Below, in pieces: positions 5,860-7,665 of a stretch of 7,665 nucleotides of DNA. The notes below the pieces were generated by a model. It did no database searches. It saw only the letters and a program-made list of their open reading frames with translations, and was not told where the DNA came from. Position 1 is the stretch's first letter. Each line of letters begins with the position of its first letter. The position numbers and the translations under genes were made by a program. Source of the DNA: Pseudobdellovibrionaceae bacterium (GTDB lineage Bacteria > Bdellovibrionota > Bdellovibrionia > Bdellovibrionales > JAMPXM01); contig CAJYIL010000478.1 in the NCBI GenBank assembly GCA_913774795.1, positions 1 to 7,665 of the forward strand. The letters are read 5' to 3'.

Positions 5860-5908
5860 TAGAAAAAATAATCTTGAGCGCTTTTTTTTTGAATGCGTCC
5901 GATTTTCT

Positions 5909-6008
5909 GGATCGAGTGATGTGATTCGCGCGCGCTTTCACGCACTCATCCGCTTCATCAACATCGCACACACGTTGCATTGATGAGTGAGTGAGGTGTC
6001 TCACTCAT
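5909..6008 (+). promoter_or_regulatory. Structured leader with four alternately pairing segments before the TadB-like gene
   Basis: Segment A, GGATCGAGTG (5909-5918), pairs with B, CACTCATCC (5943-5951), leaving one bulge. The first 8 nt of B also pair with C, GATGAGTG (5982-5989). C extended, ATGAGTGAG (5983-5991), also pairs with D, CTCACTCAT (6000-6008), which includes the first bases of the start codon. A shorter stem, GAGTGAG (5989-5995) with CTCACTC (6000-6006), buries the only Shine-Dalgarno (GAGG, 5993-5996). A second internal stem is TCATCAA (5955-5961) with TTGATGA (5980-5986). The layout would allow A:B plus C:D (start hidden) or B:C (start more open). It could equally be a set of protein-binding repeats. 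No known riboswitch class is recognised. Confidence 0.4.
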
Positions 6009-6747
6009 GTTGTTCGCATTCTTGCTTTCGATTTTCGGATTCACGTTCGCATACCGGACATTCACTCACTTCATCGCGCGTGATCTCATCGATCGAGCGC
6101 TCATGACAAAAATTGGCACCACCTATTTTGCATCGACGCTCGCGCTGATCTTTTTCATGCCAACATCGCGCTTTGCACTTTGGTGCGCTCTGTTTTTTCC
6201 TCTCGTGATGCTCGCATTCGCGCTCTCCGCGCACGTTTCCCGTCGCTCGCGAATTTTTCAAAGCGACGCACTTGCGGTGTTGTCTGTTCTGATTTTGAAG
6301 ATGAAATCGGGCCGATCGTTCCGTGCAAGTCTCATCGAAGTCGCATCGGAGTGCGATCAGCGACTCCGTGTTCAACTCTCTGAGATCGCGAGCGTTGTTG
6401 CTTTTTCACAACAAGAAAAGTCGCAGAACGATCCATTCTTACGCGAACTGATCGAAGAATTTCGTCTCATAGATCAGCAACCGCACGCATCTTTGCGCCG
6501 ACTGAGTGTTCTGCGAGAGAAAATTCGGGTGGAAGACGACTTTCGACGTAGGTCGGGACAAGTTCTTGCACGACTCCGCGCCCAGTCGCTCGTCATGTGC
6601 GTGCTTTACGCGTGTGTTTTCGCGTTTATGAGCTGGCATTTCGGCTTCCGCGAAAATCTCCGAGCTCTTTCGTTCTCGATGATGTTGTTCGTTTGTGGTG
6701 TCGCATGGATGTGGGCGGGCGGCCGGAGACTCACATGGAAGGTGTAG
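6007..6747 (+). CDS. TadB-like inner-membrane protein (T2SSF family)
   Basis: This 246-residue protein has the TadB layout: membrane spans near the N-terminus (about 2-18, 40-51 and 57-77), a cytoplasmic T2SSF-like helical region (about 85-190, starting DALAVLSVLILKMKSG), a basic stretch before the membrane (EDDFRRRSGQVLARLRAQ, 176-193), and two spans at the C-terminus (about 194-212 and 220-239). TadB and TadC form the inner-membrane platform of Tad/Flp pilus machines, driven by the ATPase TadA/CpaF, which is absent here. It is somewhat shorter than typical TadB (about 300). The start ATG 6007 has GAGG 10 nt upstream, lying inside a predicted hairpin. It is the first gene of a new operon and overlaps the next gene by 13 nt. 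T2SSF-family membership is fairly secure; assignment to Tad rather than another type II/IV-pilus-like system is inferred. Confidence 0.75.
   Translation: MLFAFLLSIFGFTFAYRTFTHFIARDLIDRALMTKIGTTYFASTLALIFFMPTSRFALWCALFFPLVMLAFALSAHVSRRSRIFQSDALAVLSVLILKMKSGRSFRASLIEVASECDQRLRVQLSEIASVVAFSQQEKSQNDPFLRELIEEFRLIDQQPHASLRRLSVLREKIRVEDDFRRRSGQVLARLRAQSLVMCVLYACVFAFMSWHFGFRENLRALSFSMMLFVCGVAWMWAGGRRLTWKV
6724..6727 (+). promoter_or_regulatory. Ribosome binding site that fixes the TadC-like start
   Basis: GGAG lies 7 nt before ATG 6735, inside the end of the TadB-like gene. It favours this start over the in-frame ATG at 6597, which would give a 150-nt overlap with the upstream gene. Confidence 0.55.
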
Positions 6748-7175
6748 CGCCACCGCTTCGTTGTCTCATTCAGATTCAATCGTCGATCGCCAACGGCGAG
6801 AGCGTGCGATCGGCCGTCACTCGTTACCTACAAATCGTTTCTGTTGATGATCCGTTTGGGGTCGTCGTTCGGCGTTTCATTTTTGCGTGGGAACAGGGCC
6901 ATGAATGGCGCGCGATGTTACGAGATGTGAAATCGCCGCATCGACGCGCTTTAATCGAAGTGCTGTCGCACGGCCTCTCTGGACAATCCATTTCGGCGCA
7001 CCTCGAGTCGCTCCGAGAAGAGATTTGCGCGGCTTCCGATCTCGAGATTCGTGAGCACATCGAGATGCTTCCGCTCAAGATGCTTGTTCCGCTGCTGCTT
7101 TTCCAATTTCCGGCATTTCTGTTGCTACTGTTCGGGCCGTTACTCCGCCATCTCATCGAGGAGCTAGGGAAATGA
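6735..7175 (+). CDS. Short TadC-like inner-membrane protein (T2SSF family)
   Basis: From ATG 6735 the protein has 146 residues. It holds one T2SSF-type helical module (about 8-105; SSIANGESVRSAVTRYL, then AWEQGHEWRAMLRDV and LREEI). One hydrophobic hairpin or span follows at about 113-138 (LPLKMLVPLLLFQFPAFLLL, then FGPL), closely resembling the C-terminal end of TadC. Ordinary TadC is about twice as long with N-terminal membrane spans; here that half is absent, although start and Shine-Dalgarno look intact. It presumably partners the TadB-like protein in the inner-membrane platform. It overlaps the upstream gene by 13 nt and the next by ATGA. An assembly error or a degenerate N-terminal half inside the upstream gene is less likely because the TadB-like frame there is complete. 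Confidence 0.72.
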   Translation: MEGVAPPLRCLIQIQSSIANGESVRSAVTRYLQIVSVDDPFGVVVRRFIFAWEQGHEWRAMLRDVKSPHRRALIEVLSHGLSGQSISAHLESLREEICAASDLEIREHIEMLPLKMLVPLLLFQFPAFLLLLFGPLLRHLIEELGK

Positions 7176-7657
7176 GAGACAAGTGTCTTTTGAGTTTTTG
7201 TCTGGTCGTGAGCACCTTGGTGGGTGCGAACATTCACGCGTCGTCTCGTGCGGGCGAGCGCGACTTGCACGACCTTTTGTCTGTAAAGTCGCTCGATGAG
7301 CTCACCACTCAAACACGCCGTACCTCGGCTCGCGATCTTGCGCAGACCGAGTGTGCGGCGGAGCTCGCGGCACGGTTGATCCCGCGCGCATGCTTTCGCG
7401 AGCTCGCCCTAACACCCACACGTGCCAGCGCAACCGATCTCCGCGCGGCCCGACTTGCGCGAGTCTGTATGGAAAATGCGAGAGCCTCGCAAAGTCGGCT
7501 CGATTTGAGCGGCCCACTGCGTGAGCTGCCTTTAGACTGTGTTCGCGTCGTCGGCGAGCGCCTTGAAGATCTTCATTATAAAGACGAGTCGGTGAGCCCC
7601 GAGACGTCCGTGATGCGGACATCAGGACCGATTCTTGAAGATGACCCCATGGAGTAA
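7172..7657 (+). CDS. Exported Cys-containing protein of unknown function
   Basis: This 161-residue product is not a family I recognise. A signal peptide is clear: basic MRDK, a hydrophobic stretch at about 6-19, likely cleavage after NIHA (20-23). There is no lipobox. The mature part is predicted helical to about 135, Arg/Ala-rich, with Cys61, Cys74, Cys99 and Cys123, which could form two periplasmic disulfides. The last about 25 residues are acidic and probably unstructured. It starts on the ATGA overlap with the TadC-like gene, so it is cotranscribed and probably serves the same surface machine, for example as a periplasmic accessory. High Arg/Ala content with frequent CG-rich codons could hint at a spurious frame, but the signal peptide and overlap argue that it is real. 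Confidence 0.65.
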   Translation: MRDKCLLSFCLVVSTLVGANIHASSRAGERDLHDLLSVKSLDELTTQTRRTSARDLAQTECAAELAARLIPRACFRELALTPTRASATDLRAARLARVCMENARASQSRLDLSGPLRELPLDCVRVVGERLEDLHYKDESVSPETSVMRTSGPILEDDPME

Positions 7658-7662
7658 GGGAG
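7657..7662 (+). promoter_or_regulatory. Likely Shine-Dalgarno of a gene beyond the right edge
   Basis: AGGGAG directly follows the preceding stop codon, three bases before the window ends, suggesting that the operon continues to the right. Confidence 0.35.
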
Positions 7663-7665
7663 TTC

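Noticed and set aside
5871..5890. T-run after AGCGCT as a plus-strand terminator
   Set aside because: The stem would be only AGCGCT with itself, and no plus-strand gene ends just upstream; it is better read as an A-tract upstream of the minus-strand promoter.
6597..6734. Longer start for the TadC-like protein at ATG 6597
   Set aside because: It would overlap the C-terminal membrane spans of the TadB-like gene by 150 nt. ATG 6735 has GGAG at 7 nt and matches the usual short overlap in this operon.

Overview
The window is dense bacterial DNA, roughly half G+C by eye. Several genes overlap by ATGA and several start with GTG. An MCE/Mla-type lipid transporter implies a Gram-negative, double-membrane organism. 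The mix of a heteromeric Mla operon, a free lysine/alanine-rich histone-H1-like peptide and Tad-type secretion genes would fit a Bdellovibrio-like or other 'deltaproteobacterial' lineage. That placement is an impression, not something the sequence proves.

Layout. Bases 1-118 are a near-perfect palindrome with 52-bp arms. It has a terminator-like core and begins exactly at the window edge, so a fold-back assembly artefact must be considered. Bases 222-1478 (minus) encode an exported alpha/beta hydrolase. A 133-bp divergent intergenic region with a 15-bp dyad and a probable promoter leads into a tight five-gene plus-strand operon (1612-5522): ABC ATPase 1, ABC ATPase 2, MlaE-type permease 1, MlaE-type permease 2 and an MCE (MlaD-like) protein. 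The first four genes are linked by three successive 4-nt ATGA overlaps. A strong hairpin terminator (5611-5642) separates this operon from a convergent 33-codon gene (5670-5771, minus) for a Lys/Ala-rich H1-tail-like peptide. After a structured 235-bp intergenic region, a second plus-strand operon (6007 to beyond the window end) encodes a TadB-like and a short TadC-like inner-membrane protein (T2SSF family), then an unrecognised exported Cys-containing protein.

How they work together. The five-gene operon should form an inner-membrane lipid transporter of the MlaFED kind, but with two different ATPases and two different permeases where E. coli MlaFE uses homodimers. ATPase 1 has Asp for the catalytic Glu after Walker B and Asn for the switch His. 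ATPase 2 has a deviant signature (SYGMQ). In the usual ABC dimer geometry all three changes fall in the same composite ATP site, so the transporter looks like an asymmetric ABC machine with one degenerate and one consensus site. This is the most notable observation in the window. No MlaB (STAS) or MlaC gene is present here. The last operon is probably part of a Tad/Flp-type pilus or secretion locus continuing past the right edge; its ATPase gene is not seen.
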